Positions 34,844 through 45,528 of a stretch of 64,000 nt of DNA are shown piece by piece. The stretch is from NCBI GenBank assembly GCA_011032825.1, contig JAADJZ010000022.1:434001-498000 (forward strand), given 5' to 3'. How positions within the stretch are numbered: position 1 is the first letter of the stretch; each line of letters opens with the position of its first letter. The stretch comes from Massariosphaeria phaeospora (Eukaryota > Ascomycota > Dothideomycetes > Pleosporales). The notes under the pieces were generated by a model, which was not told the DNA's origin, made no database searches, and worked only from the letters and a program-made list of their open reading frames with translations. The translations under genes were made by a program, and so were the position numbers.

Positions 34844-34852
34844 TATAAAATA
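34844..34852 (+). promoter_or_regulatory. TATA box of the RING-finger gene
   Basis: TATAAAATA lies 73 bp before the ATG at 34925, a normal distance for a fungal TATA promoter with a short leader. It is one of the clearest TATA boxes in the window and suggests a regulated rather than constitutive gene. Confidence 0.6.
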
Positions 34853-34924
34853 GACCGACAACCACGCTCTCCTAAACATACCATACAAACCCACCCTCCA
34901 AACCCACCTTCTAAACCACACACC

Positions 34925-36235
34925 ATGTCTCAACTCCCCACCCGCAACGTGTTCTTCTGCATGGGCATCATCCCGGGCGCCTTCCTGCAAGACGTCCAGC
35001 CCGCGAGCAACGAGCCCTGCAGCATCTGCTACGAGCCGCTCGACGCGTCCAAGCCATACAACGACGCCGACGAAATCGTCATGACTCGGGAATGCAAGCA
35101 CCTTTTCCACCGCGCCTGCCTGCTAGAGTGGCTCACGGGGTCGAACCAGTCGCGCCCCATGTGTCCGTACTGCAGGCATGAGCTATTCAACGCCGACAGG
35201 CAAGAAGCTGGACCCAACGGGGAGGCAGGGCAATTTTTTCCACAGGCTATTCGTCAGACCCTCAATCTGAGGGAGGAAACCCTTCGTGTGAGGGAGGAAA
35301 CCCTTCGTCTGAGGCAGGAAACCCTTCGTCTGAGGGAGGAACGCCTTAATCAGAGGGAGGAAGACTTTCGTCTGGAGGAGGAAGGCCTCCATCTAGATCT
35401 CGTTTTCGGGGAGGAATCCCTTGGATCGACTCCCGACAGGGATCCTCTTGAGGAGCCAGAGCCGATCGAACATATAGTCGAGTGGGATCGTCTGACTCTC
35501 TTTATGCGGCAGGAAGGTCTTCGTCAGAATCCCGACAGGAACCCTCATGGCGAGTCCGTGGAGCCGGCCGAATTTGCTACGATGATCGAACGCCCTCGTC
35601 CGAATCCCTATAATCCCGACCTTCCCGAAGCGATTGCCGATGTTCGGGCTGATGCTGAGATGTTGGCCAGCCTTCTAGACGAGGAGTTTCAAAACTGCGT
35701 TGCGCGGTCCAACCCCACGGGGGCAGATCTTCCCTCGAATGTCTGGCATAATGGCAGGGTCGACGAGTGCGTAGAGGTGACGCTTGAGCGCTACCACTCG
35801 GCTGGATATCCGAAACGGAACTATGTCTCCACTGAGCTTTTGAAGCGGCTAGTAGCAACGGCGGGTCTAATTAGTAAGTGCGCTTCTCATGAGCCGTTTG
35901 CTCGTACTGTCCATTTCGGGTTCTTGGTCTACCAAGCAGACAAATGGCTTCGATACGCTCAACTCTTGGCGAGTAACGCGGAATCTAGCGACCCTGAGAC
36001 CTTCAAGGAACTTGAGCGTGTGATTGGATACGGAGATGACATGGATTCTCACCAGTACACATCTGACCAAACCCCAGCATTTGAGACATGCGCAAAATGG
36101 ATTGTTGAGCTGAGGAAGCGGGAAAGGGGTCTAGGAGCTCATCCGTACGGCCGCTGGCAGCAGTTAGAATATGGGACTTGGATGACGGAAGACCCTGCGC
36201 TTCACTTGTGGAATGGTTCATCTACGTTTCCCTAG
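34925..36235 (+). CDS. RING-finger protein with tandem-repeat coiled coil
   Basis: Single exon, 436 residues from an ATG in CACCATGT context. Residues ~35-90 form a RING-type zinc finger: CSICYEPLD, then CKHLFHRACLLEWL, then CPYCRHELF. This is the E3 ubiquitin-ligase fold that recruits an E2. Residues ~110-150 are near-exact seven-residue repeats (LREETLRVREETLRLRQETL), encoded by 21-bp DNA repeats at about 35262-35375; they predict a short, strongly charged coiled coil for dimerisation. The C-terminal ~250 residues are unique and end WNGSSTFP. Substrates are unknown. The DNA repeat could make the coiled-coil length variable between strains. Confidence 0.85.
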   Translation: MSQLPTRNVFFCMGIIPGAFLQDVQPASNEPCSICYEPLDASKPYNDADEIVMTRECKHLFHRACLLEWLTGSNQSRPMCPYCRHELFNADRQEAGPNGEAGQFFPQAIRQTLNLREETLRVREETLRLRQETLRLREERLNQREEDFRLEEEGLHLDLVFGEESLGSTPDRDPLEEPEPIEHIVEWDRLTLFMRQEGLRQNPDRNPHGESVEPAEFATMIERPRPNPYNPDLPEAIADVRADAEMLASLLDEEFQNCVARSNPTGADLPSNVWHNGRVDECVEVTLERYHSAGYPKRNYVSTELLKRLVATAGLISKCASHEPFARTVHFGFLVYQADKWLRYAQLLASNAESSDPETFKELERVIGYGDDMDSHQYTSDQTPAFETCAKWIVELRKRERGLGAHPYGRWQQLEYGTWMTEDPALHLWNGSSTFP

Positions 36236-36582
36236 TCCGGTAATTGCAAGATTTGTAAGCTCGAATTCTGACACGAATAAGTGTTGTGCCGCTAGGAGCC
36301 AGGGACAATCATGTTCCAAATTGAAGCTGCCGTATAGGCAAGATTAGCATAATACAATGATAGAATTGACAAGTACTTACGATATTTACACGCAAACAAA
36401 TCAGAACCTCGACCCAGTGGCCACAGCAAAGTTCGATAGTGACGTTGCCAAAAAGAGAAACGTACATGAGGTCCAGTATATCTACATCCAGTAGAGCGAT
36501 AGAGCGTGATCAAATTGGTCAAAGAATCCCAAAGAATCGAGTTATTTCCGCGCGAGTGCGGGCCGTCCGCCCGTGTCTGAAG
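36236..36582. other. Intergenic, 0.35 kb between convergent genes
   Basis: 3' flanks of the RING gene and the G-alpha fusion gene. Nothing else is visible. Confidence 0.4.
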
Positions 36583-38515
36583 TCAAGATACCCAGTGCTG
36601 ATCGCCGCTCCAGAACCGTCCCGCGGCAGAGATCAATTCATCGACAGAGTCTTCTTTCCCTATTTCATCTTGCAACTGAGTGGGGTTGTCACTTGGGCTA
36701 TCATCCGCCAAGATATCCGCGACCGCCTCAAAGAATGTCTTCATCCTTGGCGTATCCGTTGCCTCCGCGACGAAAGGGTATAGCCTGCAATTGGCATGGT
36801 TAAGACAGTGAAGACGCCAGAGTAGATACCTCAAAACTTTTGTTGCGTCAACGCCGCCATCGCAATCCCCACAATAGTCGCTGAGTGGTATGGTCCGCAG
36901 TTTCTTCTTGAAAAGGTCGATGTTGGTGAAGAGCAATATTATCTTGCTGTGCGTAAACCAGTGGAGGTTTGCCAGGGACTCGAACAGTGTCAGAGTCTCC
37001 TGGAGTCGGTGCGTCATTTCAAACATGTAACTATCATACTCGGCCAGATTCACAACGAATATAATGCTAGCATCTCTTTCAAAGCCGTGCGTCCACTTTT
37101 TTCTTTCCGATCTAGAGCCTCCAGCGTCAATAACATGCCACTCCCGCAACCCCACCTGGAATCTTGACTCATGAAGCCCTGTAGTTTTGACCCGGGCTTT
37201 GAGAATGTCTAAAAGCGTGGGGACATAATCTTGCGAAGCAATTCGATCTATTTGCTCTATGAAACTATTATGGTTAGCACAAGTAAATCATAGTGATTAT
37301 AGTAGCTGTACTTACTACGGGGCAAAGCAAGGCATGCAGAAGTCATTGGAGAGAGAGAAGATCTTTTCCATACATTGATCCTTCCAGAAAGACTTGACTG
37401 CTATTACGAGTTTCGGCCCGAGCTGCGGCTCCAACGGTTGATTTGAGACTTCGGCTTTGAACCATTCCCAGATATCGCGATTGTCTTTCTGTACAGGTTC
37501 TATCCCATGTTCTTCCATGATCTCAACGATCTCTCGGAGTATCAGACCAATATTCTGGAATACCACCCTTCGATGATGGTCAAGTGCCTCGGTCGAGAAT
37601 CCGTTGTTATAGAGGATCTGGAGCTGTTTTGCCACAGTAGACTTTCCACTCTCTGATATCCCAAGAAGTAGTACACGTCTGGGTGGGAGCCAAGGATCGG
37701 AGCTTTGTGAAGACTGCATCATGGCGCTTGTGGTAGCTTGCTGTCGCCTCAGCGTTGCCTTTACGGAGCCTCGGAAAACCCGTTCGTAGATTTTGGTGGA
37801 AAAAAGCTCTTGGTCGAAGTCGAAAATGCGAGATATTTTGGAAAGATTGTCCGTCTGTATGCTCAAAATGGATGCTGCATCGTAATGAACCACCAAAGAC
37901 TTGGAGTCACTTTCTAGCCGCCTGAACGTTCTTCGGCTGCTCGACTTTTTGAGTAATGCTTTTTGCTCAGCCAAAGTCTTACTGCTACCTTGTTAGTGGC
38001 TAATAGTCACGGTGTGTCGGTACACTGACCTATTCAGAACAGTGAGCAGCAAAGTCAGCGCGCTCGTCTGGTTCTGGATCATATCTTGCACGTCTTTGAT
38101 TGTTTTACTCCCGGACACAAGTTTAAGCTTGCTAGCGAAGTCCAAAGTCTCGTCTGGCGTTTTATGTAGAGTCGCGAGTACTGCATCGATCTTAGCCAGA
38201 AGGATTTCACAACATGCCACCGAAGCCTAAGTTAAGTTTTAGTGTGAACTAGTTAGATAGGTTTATATCAAATCCTACATCAAGATCCATGACAACCTGG
38301 TAATACGTATTCTCGAAGTCCCCATCGATCCACTCTTTGATGTTAGCTAGAGCACCTCGCAGTGCTGTTAGCTGGGCAGTCAGGTTCAGCAGCATAAGAT
38401 CTGCCTCCTTCCACTCTTGTCGAAGTTGGTAGATTGCGCTGATCGTTTTGCCGACAAGGTCGACAATGTTTGCGACTGCGCCGGCAGCTCCGATGATTGA
38501 AATTGGATCGACCAT
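36583..38515 (-). CDS. STAND-type N-terminal domain fused to a degenerate heterotrimeric G-alpha
   Basis: Five exons (38515-38279, 38226-38030, 37981-37316, 37264-36830, 36784-36583) give 578 residues with consistent phase. Residues 1-~145 match the fungal N-terminal domain of STAND/NLR proteins (MVDPISIIGAAGAVANIVDL). From about 200 the chain is a G-alpha: P-loop GISESGKST near 252, ILKARVKTTG (switch I with its Arg), DAGGSRSERKKW (switch II), ASIIFVVNLAEYD, FTNIDLFKKKL and EATDTPRMKTFFEAV. In normal G-alpha the switch II Gln (GGQRSE) is needed for GTP hydrolysis; here it is Ser. The NKxD base-recognition box is also altered (TNID), and TCAT became EAT. Very slow GTPase or altered nucleotide binding is expected. 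It has no N-terminal myristoylation or palmitoylation motif; the STAND domain may provide membrane or partner binding instead. Confidence 0.85.
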
Positions 38516-39280
38516 ACGAGCACTCTCCCGCTCTCAACGGGTCCAGGCTTATGGAGAATCACAGTGTTCGAAAATAGCTTCAACTGATGGAGAAAAGTTC
38601 CCGCGAGCCCGTGGGCGAGCCTCATTTAATCTTCAACTGATACAGGAGGGAAACAAGGAAGACGAGCACCGAGGAGAAATGGATAACATAGAAGAGAAGA
38701 AGTAAGCAAGGCTGAAGTTTGCACTGCCTCAGCGGGGTAGCAGGTAACATGGGGCGAATCTTCAGCCTTGCAGAAGCTCTTCACCGGTCGGTCCATTTAC
38801 CAAGTACGCCGCGCCTTGGAACCATACCGTGCAGGAAAAAGAGAAACGTGGCGGTTCGTGTGCCATTGAAGCGGCGTCAACCGTACACATTCGCATTGTG
38901 GGGTTGACAATATGTAAATGTTGCAAGGAGATATTCACGTCCGAACTCAAGATGGAAAGCGCCACCTAGCCCTTAGTCACCTAGCGCCACCGCTAAAATC
39001 GCGAGCAACCCAATCGCTTCAATCTAGTGTTTCACCACTCGCACGAAAAAGTATATCGCCATAAACCGCCGTTTTTCGCACATCAAAGCTGCAAAATTGT
39101 CCACAGACTCGGTGCCTGGTAGAACGACCCCGGAATACTAAACGGCTTCCATGCGGCCCGCAGCGTCGAGTCATGCGCGCGTCACACGCATCGAACGGCA
39201 AGCGCAAAAACTCTAACTCAACATCGGAGTGAGAAAAGCCCTTGTATTTGCTAACCGATAACATCTACTTGAAAGCTCCG
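38516..39280. other. Intergenic, 0.77 kb
   Basis: Presumed promoter of the G-alpha fusion gene and 3' flank of the MFS gene. No supported frame. Confidence 0.4.
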
Positions 39281-41300
39281 CTACTTCGAGTCCCGTATAC
39301 CCGCCGCCCCCTTGGGCACCAGCATGATGCCGCTCTCACCGAGCCGCTTCACCTCCCTGTCCCGCCGCCGCTCCTCTGCCACCGTCTTGATGTTCAGCCA
39401 CTGCATGCCGGCCGCGAATGGCAGCGCGACACACGTGCCCACGAGCGCGAGGATGAACGTACCTCGGAGCGCTTCGGCGTAGTCTTCACGGAGCTGTTGG
39501 AGGACGGCGGGGTTGGGTGCAAGGCGAGTTAGGCCACCGACACCGGCTTCGAGGACCGCGGATACGGAAACCATGGTTGTGTGGGACGGGATGGTGCGCT
39601 GGAGGCCGTTCAGGAGTAGGTTTTGGCCGATAGAGACGGCGATCGCGCCGCCCAGTTGCCAGGAGAATATCGCGATTGCTGGCGGGGGAAATTAGTCTTG
39701 GGATTTGGCCGAGTCATGGTAGGTGGTACGAGGAGCTTACCATTTCCAGTTGCGGTATCTGTTGGCCTGCACAAATGTGTCAGCTTTGGAAATCGTAAGC
39801 TACAGAGACGGGCTTACTCTAACACAGCTTGTAGCGCCGTATACGGAAGTTGCTGTGCCATACCGAGACCGAGACGATGGACCACGATCAACGTGACCCA
39901 CTTCGCCGTCGAAGTATACGCGTCGATCTGTACGAAGAACCCGGCAACGATACCGGCAATAGTAATTCCAACGATCATGAACGGCACCTGGCAGTCTTAG
40001 CTCCAATATCAAAGGGATGGAAGATACCTACGTAATAGCCCACTCTGGAGACCACGGCTCCAGTTATACCAATCGATACGATTGTCGGCGCAACGTACGC
40101 AATCATGTAAACACCACTAGTCGTTGCCGAGACGCCTCGAGTTGCCTGAAAGTATAGCGGGAGATAGTATGCCAACTAATCAGACATCAGTAACCGATCA
40201 CTCAGTATTTGAATGGACCACGCACAGCGATGCTGGAAATACCAAGTGCAAAGAGAACTATCGCGCCCATGTATATGGATCGGACCTTGATGATTCGCGG
40301 CGGTATGGTCGCATACTCTCCCAACTTCCATTGCAGAGCAATGAAGGCGATGAGGCAGACGCCAAAGGTGATGAACAGGCCAATGGATGTCCCGCTATTC
40401 CAGGAGATAGTCCGGCCGCCCCATTGCAGGACCAGCAGGAGGGACACGATGGAGCCCAGGAAGAATATCGTTCCGACAAAATCGAGATGTTTCAGCTTCT
40501 CCTTGATGGACAGTCCCAACTTCTCCCTGTTCGCCTTTGGGGAGATGTTGACGAACAGAAATACGCAGATGATCACAGCACCTCCTACAGGAGCATTGCT
40601 GCTGAGGTTAGCACCGGGATTCGGCAGTCATTCAGCAAGGTGCGACTAACATCCAGAAACACCATCCTATGAGCACGTGAGCACTTGCCCGAATTTCGAA
40701 GCCAAGGCGAGCACCACTTACTCCAGCTCACATGATCGGTCAATGCACCTCCGATGACGGGCCCAGCAGCCGCGCTGACTGCCGCTGCCCCGGCGACAAT
40801 CCCCTGGTACATGGGGACTTTTTCCAGTTTGACGATGTATGAGACAATAGCTAAAGCTCCCTGAAGCAGGCCTGCGGCACCGAACCCCAGAAACGCTCTT
40901 CCGAATATCAGGATGCTGGACTTGCTGGCAGTCGCACAAACGACTGATCCGACTGGCTATTGGTCAGCCATGGCCAGTTTTCGGTCCGCATATCCTCACC
41001 TTCGAAGAGAACGATGGACACAAGGTACACAGCTTTCGCGTCGAAGTACTTGTACATGTTCCCGAAGAAGGGCTGAAACGCCGTAATGGTGAGCAGGTAC
41101 GCAGCTCCATACCAGGCGATATCGTCCAGCGACTTGAACTCAGTTGTAATGACTGGAATGGCAACGCCAATAATGTTCATGTCCAAGCCATACAGTACAA
41201 CACCGAGGCACAGCGAGGTCACGACGACGCCGAGCCGCCATGAGCGCAGATGTGACGGATCGTCGTCGGCCGCGCGGTTTGGCAGCTCCCCGTCTGGCAT
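39281..41300 (-). CDS. MFS drug/toxin exporter, DHA14-like
   Basis: Eight exons (41300-41000, 40943-40722, 40666-40651, 40601-40226, 40175-40032, 39987-39818, 39766-39741, 39678-39281) give 550 residues, the usual size of a 14-span exporter. It starts with a polar cytosolic piece, then SLCLGVVLYGLDMNIIGVAI (span 1 with the LDxxIVxxAxP-like motif), DDIAWYGAAYLL, FGRAFLGFGAAGLLQG and the antiporter motif C region ([20 protein letters not shown]). The relatives are toxin and drug efflux pumps of fungal clusters. The RWCFWI motif is split over a 16-nt exon, and another exon is only 26 nt. Located at the edge of the proposed cluster; export of the product is inferred. Confidence 0.9.
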
Positions 41301-42390
41301 TCTGGTCGGTAGTTGATAATCGCAGGGGAGGACAAGCAATTGGTCAAACGCAGAAGCAGGACGACGAGCCGCGCTGCTGGCTGGGCAGAGACAGCGGTGA
41401 TCGGTGAAAGGAGCTGGCCGTCGTCGATGGGCCTCTCGAAGGAAGGGTTCAAGGATGCGATGTATGCGGCTTTGCGGCGTCTCAGTCTCGTACGGACTCG
41501 CCCTGCGCCGCACAAAGGGCACCGGCGCCACCTGTATCATCCATCCGTGGCTGGGATCGGACAGGCGTTACTTCCGCCGTCCGCCCCCAGCTCTGGGCGC
41601 CGTGATTAGATTGCGGCACGGTTATGGCGCCATTCGTCAAACGGGAGGGGCACGCAGGCCGCTCCACACCCGCCCGACACAGCTAATCACAGCCCGGCGC
41701 TAGCAGCTACACAACAACTGGGCACCCGGGACCGCCAAAAGCTTCCTCCGAATGAAGCACCACGCCCCCGCACGCAAGCTTCCCGGCTGAACTCCTCAAC
41801 TCGAGGGAACTGCATGGGGCCCTTGGCTCCTGGAATCTCCCCGCGGAAGCCTAGCACCCGCTGTGCGCCTAACGTGGGGTCTCCCCCTCACCGTCCTGTG
41901 CAACGTGGCACCGCGCCGTCCAACGCCTTTTCCAGAAAGTCCACGATTCGGCGACTTTTTCATGCGGGGAATCTTCTTTTTTTCGCCGCCGCCGAGGACG
42001 GGATGGCGGTGGAATCATGCAGTGTCATGGTAAACGAAACGGGAGCTCGGGAAGAAGATACCTAGATCGTCACTATACTGTGCGGGCAACACGTGGAGAC
42101 CGATAGTCGCAGGTGGAGTGACGGGCTCTTCGCGGTTCGAGGGCCGGCCCTTACCCGAACCGAACTTTGCTCGGGCGCGCATTGCACTAAGCTAAGCTAG
42201 CTAGCTACATAGCTATCTGTCCTGGGCTACGGAATACCTAGGTAGGTAGGTAGTGAACAGCAAGCAGTCTGAGGATCAAGGCCGAGATCCGTCTCGACTT
42301 ACGCCCGATGCCATCCATCGACGCGAAAGCGAAAGGAATCACCCCACCTCACGCCTGGGTCCCGTCCCCTCCTCTCCATCATCGCGATGA
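41301..42390. other. Intergenic, 1.1 kb between MFS and P450 genes
   Basis: Promoter of the MFS gene and 3' flank of the P450. It contains short TAGC and TAGG microrepeats near 42185-42255. A few short ORFs upstream of the MFS ATG are GC-rich shadows. Confidence 0.45.
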
Positions 42391-44247
42391 TCACGCCTGC
42401 GCTCGCGGCGAAAGCCGTATCCTTACATCCTCGCCCTGGCCCACGGGCACAACGCCGGGCGACGGTCTCGCGCCATCGCTCTTCGGGAACGGCGCCGTGG
42501 CGCTTGCTAGTGCTGGTGCTTGGTCTAGGTCCAGCGCAACGTCGTAGCGCGAAAGCAGGATGGCGATGAAGGCGTTGACGGACCGGCGCGCTAGGAAGCG
42601 CCCGGGACACAGGGTGTGGCCGCCGCCCCAGGGCCGATACGAGGCGCTTTTGGCGAGTTTGGGCGCCGCGAGGAAGCGCGCGGGTGTGAGGGTTGAGGGC
42701 GTCGACGCCCAGATGGAGGGGTCGTAGTGGAGTTCTTTGATGGGGAGCTGGTGGTGGAGGGGTCAGTCGGTGCGAATGGAGATGATTTTTGAGGGAATCG
42801 TAGGTAAGATGGTGAGCTATCTTACTTACCATGATCTTGTTGCCTGCCCTTAGCGTCTTGCCGCCAACGACACACGTCTCCATCACTACTCTTGCGAGCG
42901 AACTCGTCACGGTAAGGCGTAGCGTCTCGCCCACCAGCGAATCCAGCTTCGGACACTGCTCCGTCAGATACCTTTCGTCGACCGAGTGGCCCTGTACGGC
43001 CGGTAGTACTTCATCGCGGATTTGCGAGAGTAATGTCGGGTTGTGGACGAGGTGTGCGGTGAGCCAAAAGGCGAGCTTGTAGACGTTGCCGACGACGCTG
43101 CAGATATTAGTCCTGAGACAGAGGAGGAGAGGAGGTAGGCCTCAAAAAGCACCACTCACGCCCAATAATGCAGCAGCGTGAAATTCCCCATCTCGTCCTC
43201 GCTCAACCCCACCTCCCTCAGCATATCCTCCAAGTCCGTCACAAAGCCCACGGCGCCGGGCCGCTCGCTCCTCGGCAACCGATAGTAGCCCGTGAACGCA
43301 TCCGTAATCGCCTTCTTCGCCGCCAGCATATCCCGCGCAAACACGTCCGGCAGCTGGAACAGGAACTTCCAGTTGACGTACTCCCACGCCATGAAGCTAG
43401 ACACGAGGTCCGGCGCGAGTTCGAGCAGCGCAGGGCCAAAGTACGACGTGGTCGACTGCGCAATGAACAGCTCGACCGTGAGATCCAGCAGCGAAACCAC
43501 GACGTCTTTCCCCTCGCGCGCCCGCACGGCCGCACACCGCTCATCGTCCAAGGCCAGTCCCGCGAACAGGCCCGGCACCACCTTGTCCTCGACGAACGCA
43601 TCCAGGCCCGGCCCCGAGTGCAACTGCTGGTGGTGCAGCTCGATGGTCATCTGCGTGGGCGTGAGCGGCCGCGCGTTGCGCTCGTTGTACTGCGCGCGGG
43701 GGTGCGGCTCGAACATGGCGGCGCGCGAGCGCGGCGAGAGACCGCCCCACACGTACATGTCCATGGTGATGGGGTTCAGCGAAATGGCCTTGGACGTCTT
43801 CCACACGGTGTTGATGTCGTCGGCGGAGGTGGCGATGTAGATGGTTTGGCCGGCGACGGTCATGGCGAAGGGGGCGCGCGAGGGCGCGAAGTAGTTTCTG
43901 AGGGCGGCCTTGGTCAGTATGAGGTGGGTTGTGTAGATGGGTGAGTATGTGGTTGAGTAAGGGGTTTCGCAACTTAACTTACCTGCCCTTCTCAATCGCG
44001 CCATTGAAGCCCATGAAGAAACTCGCCGCATGGCCTAGTCGCACGCATCGCCATCAGCAAGTGGCCAAGTCACGTCAACTCACGTCACAATACCACTACA
44101 CTACCAATACCGGCGCAAACGTATATGCGTGGTGACCAGACACAAAGACAGGACAGGTAAAATAAAACACCATACCGACATCTGCAACAAAATTCCCCAG
44201 TTAGCAAAGCAAAATCCACTCGCGCTGTCACGTCACTCTAGCCCCAT

Positions 44248-44279
<32 letters not shown>

Positions 44280-44478
44280 GAAAAAACTCCAGATCAGTTC
44301 TAAGTCAAATGTCCAACATACAAGGAATCCAGTACGGCAGCTCCTTAGGCTCGTCGGGGTGCAGCAGCCGCGGCTGCACCGTGAAGCGCCAGAGCCGCCA
44401 GGCGAGCGCGCAGCTCAGCGCCGTGACGGCCAGTTTTGTCGCTGTGGAGCCGGAGCCGGGCATGTATACCGCGTCCAT
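42391..44478 (-). CDS. Cytochrome P450, CYP7/CYP8-like class
   Basis: Six exons (44478-44322, 44181-44176, 44034-43983, 43897-43160, 43097-42830, 42747-42391) give 525 residues, all in phase. The N-terminal anchor is TKLAVTALSCALAWRLW; the conserved entry reads PYWIP-YV-GHAASFFMGFNG, where the codons for Y-V-G depend on a 6-nt exon. The ExxR motif is in VGETLRL and the heme loop is PWGGGHTLCPGRFLA. The I-helix (HYWAVVGNVYKLAFWL) lacks the usual acid/alcohol pair, as in CYP7/CYP8 relatives. Substrate unknown; probably an ER-bound tailoring enzyme of the proposed cluster. The GC-rich third codon positions match its neighbours. Confidence 0.88.
44176..44181 (-). other. 6-nt microexon of the P450 gene
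   Basis: On the minus strand TTGCAG precedes and GTATGG follows the six bases ATGTCG. Including them turns YWIP-C-HAASFF into YWIPYVGHAASFF, the family consensus, and the reading phase is kept. The flanking introns are 140 and 141 nt. Confidence 0.65.
44248..44279. repeat. (CA)n microsatellite inside P450 intron 1
   Basis: About 15 CA units in the 140-nt first intron of the P450 gene. Confidence 0.9.
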
Positions 44479-45528
44479 GGCTGGGCTGAGCTGGAGAAGA
44501 AAGTTCGCTGCGAGAGCGAGAGCGAGAGCGAGAGCGAGAGACCGCCTTGGTGATGAAGAGCCCGCGCTCGCGTCCAAAGGTAAGTGAGGTTTCAACAAAC
44601 GTCACGTCCACCGCCCAAAGCCCCTGAACCAGACCAAACCAAACCAAACCAGACCCAACTGAGCTGAGCTGCGCCGCACGACAAGAATGCGAAAGAAAAA
44701 AATATCCAGGTACCTGCCTGTTCACGGTTGCGGCAGGTGGTCATCCGGCTTTTTTGCGGGAGAGTCGCAGTCGCAGTCGCAGTCGCGTCGAGTTGGTGGC
44801 GTGTTACGCGCCGGCCGCCAATCAGATCAGCTGCATAGCGCGTGACAGATTGCGTCCTCCCCTCCCCTCCCAACAACTACCTGACCGATCCCACATATCT
44901 ATCCGCACCCCAGTCGAAGCTAGCTTGCGTGCAACTTTAGCCATGCGGGGCCCCTCCCCCTCCCCCTCCCCCTCCCCTCAACAACAACAACACCAATGCC
45001 GCACCGCAGCAGCGCAGCACCGCAGCAGTCCTCGTAACGTACCTACATACATGTCCACCCACCCGCCCGTGTCCGCTCCCGACCGGGTGGTACGCAATCT
45101 ATCCACTACACCCACCCCGTTCTGCCGTACGAGTGAATCAGGACTCTGGACAGTAGATACGGATTATATATCCCATATTGTGCCGAGCCGTGGACGATGC
45201 AGCTGGGTGGCCGCATGAGCGCATATAGCTGCGCGGGCTTCGGGGCTCCGCAGCTGTTTGGGGTAGGTAGGTACGGGGCGATGCGATGCGGTCTTCAGCC
45301 TTAATCGGAGAGCGAGCGAGCGGAGGGGCAGCGCGGGCAGCGCGAAGGGTAGAAGTCTCGCGTGGTCCCGCGTGGTCCCGCGCACTCGCGGGCCTGCGTC
45401 GTGTCCTCTTCTGCGCGTTGTGTTGTGTTGTGTTTTGTTGTACTGTGTTGTGTTACCCGCCTGTTTGTCGACTGCGCCTGCGCCTGCGCCTGCGCCTGCG
45501 ACTGCGACTGCGATACTGAAGCGAAGCC
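44479..45528. promoter_or_regulatory. Divergent region, P450 / PTH11-like receptor, rich in microsatellites
   Basis: Both promoters lie here. Five simple repeats occur: GCGAGA units (about 44510-44541), GTCGCA units (44763-44786), CCCCCT units (44951-44980), TGTGT runs (about 45420-45455) and GCGCCT/GCGACT units (45472-45514) that end 15 bp before the receptor ATG. Confidence 0.6.

Larger units (their letters stand above)
33679..34924. other. Intergenic, 1.25 kb, simple repeats, promoter of RING gene
   Basis: Short simple repeats are scattered here: GAATT units near 34018, GAGTT units near 34338-34360, and an imperfect 24-25 bp tandem pair at 34149-34197. No gene is supported; a frame open upstream of the RING gene has no ATG before 34925 that fits. 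Confidence 0.45.

Noticed and set aside
34619..34924. Extension of the RING protein frame about 100 residues upstream
   Set aside because: The extension contains the TATA box and has no conserved character. The ATG at 34925 has good context and a normal leader length.
43168..43944. Plus-strand frames of up to 258 codons opposite the P450
   Set aside because: High GC removes stops on the opposite strand; no start, motif or splice pattern supports a gene.
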